Virus record (IMG/VR): IMGVR_UViG_3300025133_005514
Coordinates: 1-64,000 of that record
Length of the DNA: 64,000 nt
Source of the DNA: a virus
Strand: one strand, 5' to 3'
In this document: positions 22,220 through 29,190 of the stretch, piece after piece
Layout of the letters: each line of letters opens with the position of its first letter
How positions within the stretch are numbered: the stretch's first letter is position 1
Notes under the pieces: generated by a model
What the model was told of the DNA's origin: nothing
Database searches by the model: none
Seen by the model: the letters and a program-made list of their open reading frames with translations, nothing else
Translations under genes and position numbers: made by a program

Positions 22220-23212
22220 ATGTCATACAAAGAAGAAGCGCTTGGGAGTCTCCGTTACCTTAAGGAGCACATCTCCATGCTGGAGGATGAGGTTCTCTGC
22301 ATCGAGGAAGGGGGCGACAACGTCGCTGAGGAGCTTGGGTTCGACGACCTTGACGACCTTAAGGACCAGTTGGGAAACATCTGTGGCAACAACTACGACA
22401 GCGCGGAGGCTGTGGAGCATCTCTGGAACACCATCAACAACCACGGCCTTCACTATGAGGCCGACCTGGTTAACTGGCTTGACCATGAGGGCTGTGGAGA
22501 TCACGCCGAGCCCGCCACCAACGACAACGACACCATCAAAGCCTTCCTCCGCAAGCTAGAGGGCAAAGGCATCCTCTTCGTCAACAACGACCTGGAGGAG
22601 TTCTCCTTCAAGAACTTGATGGACATTGCTGACGAGAGGGAGGCCGCCAAGGTCCCCGACCTGTTGACCGGCCTCCGAGCGACGGACGGCGGCTACCTGT
22701 GGAAGCTCCAGAAAGATGTGCTGTTCCCAAAGACTGACGGGGAGTTTGGACTCAACGGTTGTCCTGATGGGGTCCGGGTTGAGGTCGGCTTTGGGGCGCA
22801 GCCTCAGAACCCTTGCTGGACCGGTAATGTGGTCTACGTGATGAAAGAGGGGTCGCTTGTGAACGAGGCGACCGACCAGCTTATGGGCCGGGGGGTCCCT
22901 GTTGTTGAGAAGTGGCGCTGGCTTCCCAGTGCTGGGCTGAAGCCCTCCGGCCAGCGACCATGTCTTCCCGACGGCAAGCTGTTCCAGGACGGGGAGTGGC
23001 TTGAGATGTTCTGGGATGAGGGATCCTGCCCCGGGAGGGGCAACGGTACCGCGTGCTTCTACCAGCCCGGTACCGGGAAGAGTCTTGGCTCCGACCTTTG
23101 TAGTTGGAGTACGGACATGGCCTTGTCCACCAACTGGCTTTGGGAGGTTGTCAGCCCAGACCGCGCAAAGGAGCTTCAAGCCCGGCTCGATGAGTTTGAA
23201 GCCGGCCGGTGA
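22220..23212 (+). CDS. Hypothetical protein (330 aa)
   Basis: The N-terminal 110 residues are helical and acidic (SLRYLKEHISMLEDEVLCIEEGG). Residues 115-330 include many cysteines and tryptophans (WLEMFWDEGSCPGRGNGTACFYQ, LCSWSTDMALSTNWLW), which gives the look of a beta-rich binding domain. It is the fourth large gene of the MoxR/VWA operon. I do not recognise a family. Confidence 0.6.
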   Translation: MSYKEEALGSLRYLKEHISMLEDEVLCIEEGGDNVAEELGFDDLDDLKDQLGNICGNNYDSAEAVEHLWNTINNHGLHYEADLVNWLDHEGCGDHAEPATNDNDTIKAFLRKLEGKGILFVNNDLEEFSFKNLMDIADEREAAKVPDLLTGLRATDGGYLWKLQKDVLFPKTDGEFGLNGCPDGVRVEVGFGAQPQNPCWTGNVVYVMKEGSLVNEATDQLMGRGVPVVEKWRWLPSAGLKPSGQRPCLPDGKLFQDGEWLEMFWDEGSCPGRGNGTACFYQPGTGKSLGSDLCSWSTDMALSTNWLWEVVSPDRAKELQARLDEFEAGR

Positions 23213-23423
23213 CCTCCGAGCCTCCCCCGATGGGGGGCAGTGGGTTAAGGCATAAGTCTTGAGGCTTCTCCCCAGGAGCTTCCCCCAGCCTCCCTAACGG
23301 TTGAGGCTAGGAACACCCCAAAAACGCCGAATCCGGCTAAGTCCCCGGAATTCCGGCGGAAATCCGGTGTGTCATGCTCGTTTCTCAACCGGCCCGAAGT
23401 TGGCCAAACCGGAGAAAACGAAA
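23213..23423. other. Non-coding leader before the 23424 gene
   Basis: This 211-bp gap holds a CCCCC/GGGGG hairpin at 23224-23236 just after the previous stop, the second copy of the GGCATAAGT element, CCAAAAACGC at 23318-23327, and the ribosome site GGAG at 23411-23414 for the next gene. It looks like a promoter or processed leader of its own. Confidence 0.5.
23249..23265 (+). repeat. GGCATAAGT-type element, copy 2
   Basis: GGCATAAGTCTTGAGGC matches copy 1 at 17389-17405 (15 of 17 bases) and is followed by the same CCAAAAACGC word 69 nt later. The shared context before two rightward genes suggests a phage promoter, operator or RNA-processing signal. Confidence 0.45.
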
Positions 23424-24116
23424 ATGGCGAAATCCCCTATCTACTGTGACGACATCCCCCAGGTTGGAGACTTCAGCGTCTCCGTCTCGACGTACAACCT
23501 GGACCGTGGCGTCTCCATCGTCCCCTCCCGTCACTACGTGACTCGGGACGGTCGGGCCGGAATGTCCTGGATGACCGGAGGCAAGTACCCGCTCTCCATC
23601 GCCGATGCGAAGGTGGTGCGGGACCTGCTGATCAAGGCTTGCGCCGTCGCTGATACTCAGCAGGCGAAGGTCAACGAGCGCCGCCGCCAGGAGGCGGAAG
23701 CGGTCACCCTTCAGCCTCAGGGCGCTTCCGGTCACACCGGAGCCGCTGGCCCCGTCAAGACTCCGGTGTGGTTCGCCGATCCGGTCAAGGGTCAGCCCGT
23801 CCAGACCACGCTGGACGCCGTCCCCGCTGGCGGTCAGTACATGGCCCTCGACCAGAAGGGCGGATGGCAGACGAAGCCTGCCCCCGTCGCCGCCCCCCCG
23901 GCGATGCCGCCGGCCATGCCGGGGATGCCGGCCGCTCCGGCCATGCCGACCGTCGCCGCCGTTCAGCCCGCTTCCTTCGACCCGATGCAGGTGAAAGGGA
24001 ACGCGACCAACGTCATGAAGCGGCTCGCCCTGGATTCGTTCGGCGTCGCCCATGACGGTGTCAAGGGTGCAGCCCTGACGGCGCTCCTCAAGACCGCCCA
24101 GAAGGCGAACGCCTAA
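23424..24116 (+). CDS. Hypothetical protein with Pro/Ala/Met-rich linker (230 aa)
   Basis: ATG 23424 follows GGAG by 9 nt. Residues 1-85 are a compact alpha/beta segment (FSVSVSTYNLDRGVSIVPSRHYVTRDG). Residues 100-190 are low complexity with repeats of Ala-Pro-Met (PPAMPPAMPGMPAAPAMP), and a helical C-terminus follows. Its own leader with the GGCATAAGT element suggests separate control from the MoxR operon. No family recognised. Confidence 0.6.
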   Translation: MAKSPIYCDDIPQVGDFSVSVSTYNLDRGVSIVPSRHYVTRDGRAGMSWMTGGKYPLSIADAKVVRDLLIKACAVADTQQAKVNERRRQEAEAVTLQPQGASGHTGAAGPVKTPVWFADPVKGQPVQTTLDAVPAGGQYMALDQKGGWQTKPAPVAAPPAMPPAMPGMPAAPAMPTVAAVQPASFDPMQVKGNATNVMKRLALDSFGVAHDGVKGAALTALLKTAQKANA

Positions 24117-24373
24117 TGGCCGCTCGTACCCACATCGCCGTCAACGTCTCCGACGTTCGTGACGATCACAAGGCGCTTAACGCGCTTTGCGTGGTCCCGT
24201 TGCTGTTGGCCGTTGCCTTCGAAGCTGTAGAGGATGCCGAGCGGCGGATGGTCGTCACCGCTGCCGCCGATGACTCCGGGGCGGTCGCCGTCGAAGCGTT
24301 CAACCTGGGTTGGGCTTGCGCTTCCTACTGGGATGCCCGGAGCGAAGCCCTCATCGGTGGGGAGGGTTCCTAG
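24116..24373 (+). CDS. Small hypothetical protein (85 aa)
   Basis: The ATG shares a base with the previous TAA. The protein is alanine- and valine-rich, alternating beta and helix (HIAVNVSDVRDDHKALNAL, VVPLLLAVAFEAVEDAE). The hydrophobic core could be membrane-associated but is interrupted by charges. Function unknown. Confidence 0.55.
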   Translation: MAARTHIAVNVSDVRDDHKALNALCVVPLLLAVAFEAVEDAERRMVVTAAADDSGAVAVEAFNLGWACASYWDARSEALIGGEGS

Positions 24374-24374
24374 C

Positions 24375-24458
24375 GTGGTCGCCTTCGCTTCCCTCTGCAT
24401 CGCCCTTGCCCTCGTCGGTTCGATGGACTGGTCCCGCACCGTTCCCGCCGATGAGTGA
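24375..24458 (+). CDS. 27-residue hydrophobic miniprotein
   Basis: GTG 24375 begins 1 nt after the previous stop. The peptide is one hydrophobic segment (VAFASLCIALALVG) with a charged tail (SMDWSRTVPADE), the shape of a single-span membrane miniprotein. The upstream gene has a GGAGGG ribosome-like stretch at 24360-24366 at suitable distance. It is the last gene before the terminator. Confidence 0.45.
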   Translation: MVAFASLCIALALVGSMDWSRTVPADE

Positions 24459-24482
24459 CTGACGGGCCGACACCCCACGGCG

Positions 24483-24518
24483 AACCCCAGGATCGGCTTG
24501 ACGGCTGGTCCTGGGGTT
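24483..24518 (+). terminator. Intrinsic terminator of the rightward operon
   Basis: AACCCCAGGA (24483-24492) pairs with TCCTGGGGTT (24509-24518) across a 16-nt loop, and TT precedes and follows on the plus strand (GGGGTTTCGCTTT). It closes the 17.58-24.46 kb operon. Confidence 0.6.
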
Positions 24519-24779
24519 TCGCTTTGTGGCGGCAGCAACGGCCTACCAGTCCATCAAATGAGCAATGAATGCCGGTCCTGCTCCGGTCGCTTCCCAGCGG
24601 CCTACGACCCGGCTAGCGGCCTCCGCCGCATTCCGCCCCACAGTCCAGCCGACTGCTAACAGGCTTCCCCTACAGCGTTTCAGCTACTGCCGCCCAACAT
24701 CACCGGGCCGGCTGCCCTACCTCCGTTTGCAGCTAACTACCCGTTTCTCAACGGTATTTGGCCCACGGCCAGGCCGTAC

Positions 24780-24791
24780 TACTACGTAGTA
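24780..24791. promoter_or_regulatory. 12-bp perfect palindrome TACTACGTAGTA
   Basis: A perfect palindrome in non-coding DNA, preceded by another TAC triplet (GTACTACTACGTAGTAC). It is a candidate protein-binding site. No neighbour gene start lies close enough to name a target. Confidence 0.35.
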
Positions 24792-25411
24792 CGCTTTGCG
24801 GCCCTCTCAGCCGCCCTCTCAGCCGTCCGAGCCCTCCGGCCATGCCAGGACCTAGGCACGGCCCTGCAAAGCCAGGAGAGGCGACGCCAGCGGCCAGCAA
24901 CAGCCGCTCTGAGCAAGGCGAGCAACCCCAGGAGCGAATAGGCGACGACAAGGGGGGCCGTTCCCCAGGTCCGGTGCTGCCCTGGACCGCCGGCCTGCCC
25001 TGCCCCTGACCCGCTGAGAGCCCACGTTCACCCCGTGCCTCCCCTACCTACCCCAAACGGCGATGCCCCTACCTACTGCCCAACAGCGCCGACGCCCATC
25101 GTCCGCAGCCTGTCACCTTGTACCTGTATGGGGCTGGCTAGGAGCCGATCTGGGGACCCCTGTGCGAATCGATGACCCACCCCCCTGGGGGGGTCTGAAT
25201 TCTATATATATTGATACGGTATGCCCCGCCGACCCTCACCACAAACGCCCTACATAGCCCCTGTCGGCTCGTTGGTGGGCTATCTGTAGCTGGTTGTGGC
25301 TGCTCCGCGCTGCTCTGGGGCCGGCAGCTGCTGCGATGACTTGTTGCTGCAACATCACGGGGGGAACACAGAGGTCCTCCCCCCCTAATCCCCCCCTCAT
25401 CGGGGAAATTA

Positions 25412-25430
25412 ACTTAGTTCGGTGCTAAGT
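25412..25430. repeat. ACTTAG/CTAAGT stem-loop
   Basis: ACTTAG (25412-25417) and CTAAGT (25425-25430) flank a 7-nt loop TTCGGTG. It lies in the palindrome-rich non-coding region and may be a binding site or small hairpin. Confidence 0.35.
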
Positions 25431-25770
25431 AGCGGGACTCCACCGGGGCTGGTGGGACTGGCCGGCAGCTGTGCATGTGGTGCAGCTGATCGGCCGACCT
25501 CACCCCCGGGGGGGTTGTTGGGACGGTACTAGTGGGGGTGCCGGAAGTTAATTGTGTCACTCATCTGCCACCCTCCAGCCGCTTAACCCGCCGCTTCGAC
25601 GTGTGCGGGTCGGGCAGCCCGCAGAAGCTCGACGCGATGCAACGGGGGATGCGCTGCTTCGAGAGCCGAACCTACTTCCGCGAATGGCTTCGCGAGGTCC
25701 TCGAACACCCCAAATTCGCAGCCAGTCCCTAGCAGCCGGGGGAGCGTGAACTCCTCGATCGCTAAATTCC

Positions 25771-26022
25771 TCAGAGGTCCTCGTGTTCGAACGGGTCCAC
25801 CTCGGCAGCCGTAGCCTCAGTCGGTACGGGGGCGGGCTCCAACCATCGGGCGAGCCGCTCCGTGCATTTGGCGCACAGGTCAACGCGGATGGTTTCGGGA
25901 GCTATGTCGCCCCTGTGGTCGCCGCGCATCACCGGAAGGTCCAGACACATCCACCCAGACCTGCGGTCCGGGGGGCTCTGCTGCGCTTCGCAGCGGTCGC
26001 ATCGCAGAACTTGAATCCTCAT
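25771..26022 (-). CDS. Zinc-binding miniprotein after ruvC (83 aa)
   Basis: ATG 26020-26022 overlaps the ruvC stop (ATGA). Two cysteine pairs, CDRC near residue 8 and CAKC near residue 50, predict a zinc ribbon. The C-terminal 30 residues are Pro/Glu-rich and probably disordered. It closes the leftward recombination operon and may modulate a DNA enzyme, as zinc-ribbon miniproteins are common there, but this is inference. Confidence 0.6.
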   Translation of the reverse strand: MRIQVLRCDRCEAQQSPPDRRSGWMCLDLPVMRGDHRGDIAPETIRVDLCAKCTERLARWLEPAPVPTEATAAEVDPFEHEDL

Positions 26023-26480
26023 CCCACCAATTCCTCTCGCAAGTGCTCCGCAATCCACAGAGCGTCAGCCTCGTTGTCGTCGGATGGGTCCACACCCCAT
26101 CGCTCTTTTGCGGCTTCAATCATCCGCTCCTTGTTGGCGTTGCCCTTGCCGGTAGCCAGCTTCTTCACCGAGCCGACGGGGCGGGCGGAGTACGCCTGCT
26201 CTCTGGCCTCGCACGCGCTGGTGATGACGGCGACGATCCCGCCATAGACGTGCGCTGCTGAGGTGCCCGCGTGTCGCCTGATCTCCTCGTAACCGACGAC
26301 GGCGTCGGGGTAGGCGTCCAGAAGTTCGCTGAGGTAGCGGCGGGCGCGCAGGTAGCGCATTCCGCCACCCTCGTGCCGCCTGGACGACAGGTCCCACACG
26401 CCAGAGCCCAGCCTAGCTCCAGCCTTGCCGAGCACGGCCCAGCCGCACTTGGTGCCTGGGTCGATGCCGATGACGATCAC
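26019..26480 (-). CDS. ruvC: RuvC-like Holliday junction resolvase
   Basis: From GTG 26478-26480 the protein is 153 residues, the normal RuvC size. It starts IVIGIDPGTKCGWAVL with the first catalytic aspartate at residue 7, has YEEIRRHAGTSAA with the conserved glutamate at residue 65, and SDDNEADALWIAEHL with the last acidic residues near 135-139. The enzyme would resolve four-way junctions from recombination before packaging. It starts by GTGA overlap with a 25-codon peptide gene, which supports this start over longer frames. Confidence 0.85.
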   Translation of the reverse strand: MIVIGIDPGTKCGWAVLGKAGARLGSGVWDLSSRRHEGGGMRYLRARRYLSELLDAYPDAVVGYEEIRRHAGTSAAHVYGGIVAVITSACEAREQAYSARPVGSVKKLATGKGNANKERMIEAAKERWGVDPSDDNEADALWIAEHLREELVG

Positions 26481-26554
26481 GGCGCCGCCCACGCCTGCCG
26501 CACGAGCGCCAGAAGGCACCCGAGGGTCGCGGGGTCTGAGAGGTCGGGGGTCAT
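26477..26554 (-). CDS. 25-residue coupled peptide upstream of ruvC
   Basis: ATG 26552-26554 overlaps the TGA of the zinc gene upstream and its own TGA overlaps the ruvC GTG. The peptide (MTPDLSDPATLGCLLALV...) may simply keep ribosomes moving to ruvC. Its length and hydrophobic middle also allow a tiny membrane peptide. Confidence 0.4.
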   Translation of the reverse strand: MTPDLSDPATLGCLLALVRQAWAAP

Positions 26555-26748
26555 GACAGAGCCTTCCTAGTAGCAATGCGGCAGCGCCGGCAGCTGACTT
26601 CGTCCTTCGTCTCTGTGTCTGCCATGGCTCCCTTGTGGACAACGTCCAGACCGCAAGCTGTCTTGAACAGTCCCAACCTGCCAGAGGTGGCGAGGTGGAC
26701 CTTCTTGCGGCCGTGGAAGCGGTAGCGGCGGGGCTTGAGGAGGCTCAC
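26551..26748 (-). CDS. Zinc-finger miniprotein (65 aa)
   Basis: GTG 26746-26748 overlaps the stop of the preceding gene. The product has a basic N-terminus (LLKPRRYRFHGRKKVHLA), one cysteine in TACGLD and a CRRC pair near the end: the HLxxxxxxxxTxCG...VSCxxC pattern of small phage zinc proteins. It probably binds nucleic acid or protein; role unknown. Confidence 0.55.
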   Translation of the reverse strand: MSLLKPRRYRFHGRKKVHLATSGRLGLFKTACGLDVVHKGAMADTETKDEVSCRRCRIATRKALS

Positions 26749-26915
26749 GGGACTGCCTCAATCCGATCACATCGGTAGGAGGCGTCGTCCAAAACCACCT
26801 TCCCCAAGAGGTCGCAGTCCTTTTTGGTAGCACTGTGGGCTGCGTCTACTCCGGCCCCAATGCCCAGCGCGGCCATCAGAAGACCCACCAGCGAAAGCAG
26901 GACGATGTCGTTCAC
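26745..26915 (-). CDS. Single-span membrane miniprotein (56 aa)
   Basis: GTG 26913-26915 overlaps the TGA of the upstream HTH gene, and the stop overlaps the next GTG. Residues 4-23 are hydrophobic (IVLLSLVGLLMAALGIGAG), then the charged tail holds two cysteines that could pair. It may be an exported or membrane-anchored accessory protein. Confidence 0.5.
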   Translation of the reverse strand: MNDIVLLSLVGLLMAALGIGAGVDAAHSATKKDCDLLGKVVLDDASYRCDRIEAVP

Positions 26916-27178
26916 GCCACCCCCCTAGCGCCGCCCAACACCGGGGTCAGACCGATGTCAGGCGGCTTGCCGGACCCGGCGCGGTCCGACGTTTCTAGGC
27001 GGTAGACGGCGACGCCATCCTCGTAGGTCTTGCTGACGTCCCAGCCGGCGTAGCGGATGTACTTCAGGTGGCGGCTCACAGCGCGGTCGCTCAGCCCGAG
27101 CACCTCCCGCATCGTGACCCTCGCGGCTCCGTTCTGGAGCATTCGGAGGATGTACAAGGTCTTCACGGTCGGGCTCAT
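26912..27178 (-). CDS. Winged-helix DNA-binding protein (88 aa)
   Basis: ATG 27176-27178 lies 5 nt after AGGAGG and overlaps the upstream stop (ATGA). Residues 5-65 read as a winged helix: helix 1 (VKTLYILRMLQNG), a recognition part VTMREVLGLSDRAVSRHLKYIRYAGWDV, and a wing with YRLET. It is likely a transcription or replication regulator in the recombination operon. The C-terminal 20 residues are Gly/Pro-rich. Confidence 0.65.
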   Translation of the reverse strand: MSPTVKTLYILRMLQNGAARVTMREVLGLSDRAVSRHLKYIRYAGWDVSKTYEDGVAVYRLETSDRAGSGKPPDIGLTPVLGGARGVA

Positions 27179-27393
27179 CGCTGCCTCCTGTGCCACATGG
27201 TTCGACCCTCCTTGAGCCGGTCCTTACCCTCCTTGGTCTGCGCCACACAGATGGGGCAAGGGAAGGTGAGGCGGTGGGACTGGCACTGCTTGGTGCGAAT
27301 CTCTTCGCACTGCCGGCAGACGCCGTGCTGCCCCAGGGGCAGGCAGCAGTCGGGCTCGGGACAGAGTTTCCTATCGCGGGCTTCGAACTTCAT
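27175..27393 (-). CDS. Cys-rich zinc-binding miniprotein (72 aa)
   Basis: ATG 27391-27393 overlaps the methylase stop. Eight cysteines in CPEPDCC, CRQC, CQSH and CPIC patterns suggest two zinc sites. It ends with a basic tail (RTMWHRRQR). Many such zinc proteins lie in this operon and probably bind DNA enzymes or nucleic acid. Function unknown. Confidence 0.55.
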   Translation of the reverse strand: MKFEARDRKLCPEPDCCLPLGQHGVCRQCEEIRTKQCQSHRLTFPCPICVAQTKEGKDRLKEGRTMWHRRQR

Positions 27394-27959
27394 CGCGGCA
27401 CCACCTCCAGCCTGGCTTGTGAGCGAATCCCCCACATCTCTATTCCCCGCCTCCAGACAAACCAGGCGTAGTCGGTCGCGTCGGTCTTGCCGTCGCCGGT
27501 AAAGCTGGGCCTGCGAGCCATCACAATCACGCGCTCCAGTGCGGAGTCAGGACCCACAAGGTCAATGCGCTTGGTGCTGCTCCCGAGGAAGTTCAAGCGA
27601 AGCAGGGCACAAACCACCCCACCCACCTCAACCGCGTCCAGGGCCTTCCGCACGAATTCTGCGGCCATCTTGTAAGGGGGGTTCATCACCACCGCCGACT
27701 GGTCGCTGAGGTCCTGAACCAGGAAGTCTCCCGCCCTTGAGCAGATACCCGGGGACGCCGGAGGTGGTTCGGTGTCGTAGGCGTTCACGGCGTGACCGTG
27801 GTTGTTGAGAACCTTGGCGATTGCCAGAGTCCCACACCCTGCGTCCAGCACACAGTGCGGCAGATGCACCCTGGAGAGGAGCACTTCGGTACACCAGGCT
27901 GGTGTTTCAAAGAAGTCGCGGCCTTGGCCTCCGCGTGGATTACGACCTGCCGCGCTCAC
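27390..27959 (-). CDS. Class I DNA methyltransferase (N6-adenine-type)
   Basis: The 189-residue protein has SAM motif I VLDAGCGT (residues 37-44), an acidic residue in AYDTE for ribose contact and catalytic motif IV NPPY (residues 93-96), as in N6-adenine methylases and some glutamine methylases. FFETPAW near the N-terminus is common in phage Dam-like methylases acting without a restriction enzyme. The likely role is protecting phage DNA from host restriction. There is no obvious target recognition domain. GTG 27957-27959 overlaps the upstream gene by 20 nt; a start slightly further in cannot be excluded. Confidence 0.75.
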   Translation of the reverse strand: MSAAGRNPRGGQGRDFFETPAWCTEVLLSRVHLPHCVLDAGCGTLAIAKVLNNHGHAVNAYDTEPPPASPGICSRAGDFLVQDLSDQSAVVMNPPYKMAAEFVRKALDAVEVGGVVCALLRLNFLGSSTKRIDLVGPDSALERVIVMARRPSFTGDGKTDATDYAWFVWRRGIEMWGIRSQARLEVVPR

Positions 27960-28158
27960 GGAGCCCCCGAATCTTTGCCAGGGCGTCCATCGCCCTACGG
28001 TTGGCTGCGGCCCAGTCCTTCACCAGCCGGTCCTCTGGTGGTGGCGGGGCCCCTGCGGCCACCTCCGTCGCGATGACGGAGGCGAGCGCGCTGGCTTCGC
28101 TGGAGGCTCTGGCGTAGTTGTTGTAGTCGCCCAGGTCCGGCCTAGAAGTGGGGGGCAT
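27940..28158 (-). CDS. Small helical protein between recT and methylase (72 aa)
   Basis: ATG 28156-28158 lies inside the end of recT (17-nt overlap). The protein is alanine-rich and helical (ASSEASALASVIATEVAAG, WAAANRRAMDALAKIRGL), with a Pro-rich turn in the middle. It may be a small DNA-binding or partner protein of RecT. No family recognised. Confidence 0.5.
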   Translation of the reverse strand: MPPTSRPDLGDYNNYARASSEASALASVIATEVAAGAPPPPEDRLVKDWAAANRRAMDALAKIRGLRERGRS

Positions 28159-29188
28159 CGTCGTCCCCCAGCGGAGCGTCGTCCGGCGGCCCGTCACCAC
28201 CGGGCGGCATCTCGGCCTGCTTCATCAGCCACTCCTCCATCTGCACGATGAGGTCGTTGCCCTCGTCCAGCTTGATGGACGGAATGCGGCGGCGGCCCAC
28301 CACGGCGTCCCAGGCGGCGCGGCGGTTGGACCGGTAGCCGTTGAGCTTGGCGTGGAGGGTGACGAGGCCGTTGCCGCTGGGCTCCGCGTCCACCTCGATG
28401 GGCTCGACGTCCATCACCTTGTCGGCCGGGTGTCCGGGGGCCAGCAGGCTGCTGCCAGCGGACGGCATGACTCGGCGGTCCTCCGACGTCAGCGCGGAGT
28501 TCAGGTCCTCCCCGCCCTCGGTGGCGATGGGGAGCATCTTGACCAGCCGGCGCACGGCCGTCTTCTTCGCCATCTCCGGGTAGTGGTCGCGCCAGGGGCC
28601 CCACTCTCCCTTGCTCTGCGTGTTCCGCATGATGCGGTTGACCTCGCCGACGCTCATGACGGTGAACTGGTAGCTCATGCCGTCCTTGAAGCGGGCGATG
28701 GCGTAGACGCGGGTGATGCGCCCCCGGTCCTCGTCGGTGGACGGGATGTGCTTCAGCTTCTCGTCCAGCCCCAACTCGTACTCGAAGAAGTCCTTCTCGT
28801 ACACGCACTCAGCCGTGAGGGTGGCCACCTCGCCGGCCCGCCGAACGAGGCTGATGAGCCCCCGGTAGCCGATGATGAGGGTGCACTCGCTGACCCGCTT
28901 CTTCTTGTTGTAGTGCGGCACCAGGTACGCCTGACCCAGGGCTCCGCCGGACGGGTCGAGTCCGTACTTCGCGGCCTCCAGCACCGACAGCAGGAAGCTC
29001 TGCGGGTCGCACTCCTGAAGCTTGGGGTTCTGCTTCCAGCAGGCAACAGCGATGCGCTGGAGCTTGTCGGCGGTGAGGTGGCGCGTAGCGACCTCGGTGA
29101 GGGCGGTGGTGATCGCCGGGGACTTGATGCGCTCCAGGAGCGCCTGCTCGCGGTCCCGCTTGGCGGGGACTTGCACTCGTTCAGCCAT
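28142..29188 (-). CDS. recT: RecT-like single-strand annealing recombinase
   Basis: The 348-residue protein matches the RecT family. LQRIAVACWKQNPKLQECDPQSFL is the N-terminal conserved block, followed by AAKYGLDPSGGALGQAYLVP, then CTLIIGYRGLISLVRRAG and YEKDFFEYELG. It pairs complementary single strands during phage recombination or repair and normally acts with a 5'-3' exonuclease, here the gene immediately upstream. The C-terminal 80 residues are acidic and Pro-rich. ATG 29186-29188 follows AGGAGA, with a 2-nt gap to the exonuclease stop. Confidence 0.88.
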   Translation of the reverse strand: MAERVQVPAKRDREQALLERIKSPAITTALTEVATRHLTADKLQRIAVACWKQNPKLQECDPQSFLLSVLEAAKYGLDPSGGALGQAYLVPHYNKKKRVSECTLIIGYRGLISLVRRAGEVATLTAECVYEKDFFEYELGLDEKLKHIPSTDEDRGRITRVYAIARFKDGMSYQFTVMSVGEVNRIMRNTQSKGEWGPWRDHYPEMAKKTAVRRLVKMLPIATEGGEDLNSALTSEDRRVMPSAGSSLLAPGHPADKVMDVEPIEVDAEPSGNGLVTLHAKLNGYRSNRRAAWDAVVGRRRIPSIKLDEGNDLIVQMEEWLMKQAEMPPGGDGPPDDAPLGDDDAPHF

Positions 29189-29190
29189 TT

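Larger units (their letters stand above)
24519..25770. other. 1.25-kb non-coding, palindrome-rich region between converging operons
   Basis: No convincing gene lies here; one 66-codon frame at 25532-25732 was rejected. The stretch has a perfect 12-bp palindrome (24780-24791), a run CCCCCCTGGGGGGG followed by an AT-rich word TCTATATATATTGATA near 25180-25220, C-runs around 25376-25400, an ACTTAG/CTAAGT stem (25412-25430), and ACCCCCGGGGGGG near 25503-25517. Such a stretch between converging operons could be a replication origin, packaging site or transcription-stop zone, but no repeat array was found. Confidence 0.55.

Noticed and set aside
17582-24458. Cobalamin (CobST) biosynthesis operon
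   Set aside because: Only the ATPase and VWA proteins resemble CobS/CobT; no CobN or other cobalamin gene is present, so a cobaltochelatase call is not supported.
25532-25732. 66-codon plus-strand frame in the palindrome-rich tract
   Set aside because: The second half looks protein-like, but there is no ribosome site and the first half is nonsense; a minus-strand frame overlaps it. Kept as non-coding.
24519-25770. CRISPR array
   Set aside because: The short palindromes are not repeated at regular spacing and no direct repeat of 20 nt or more was found.
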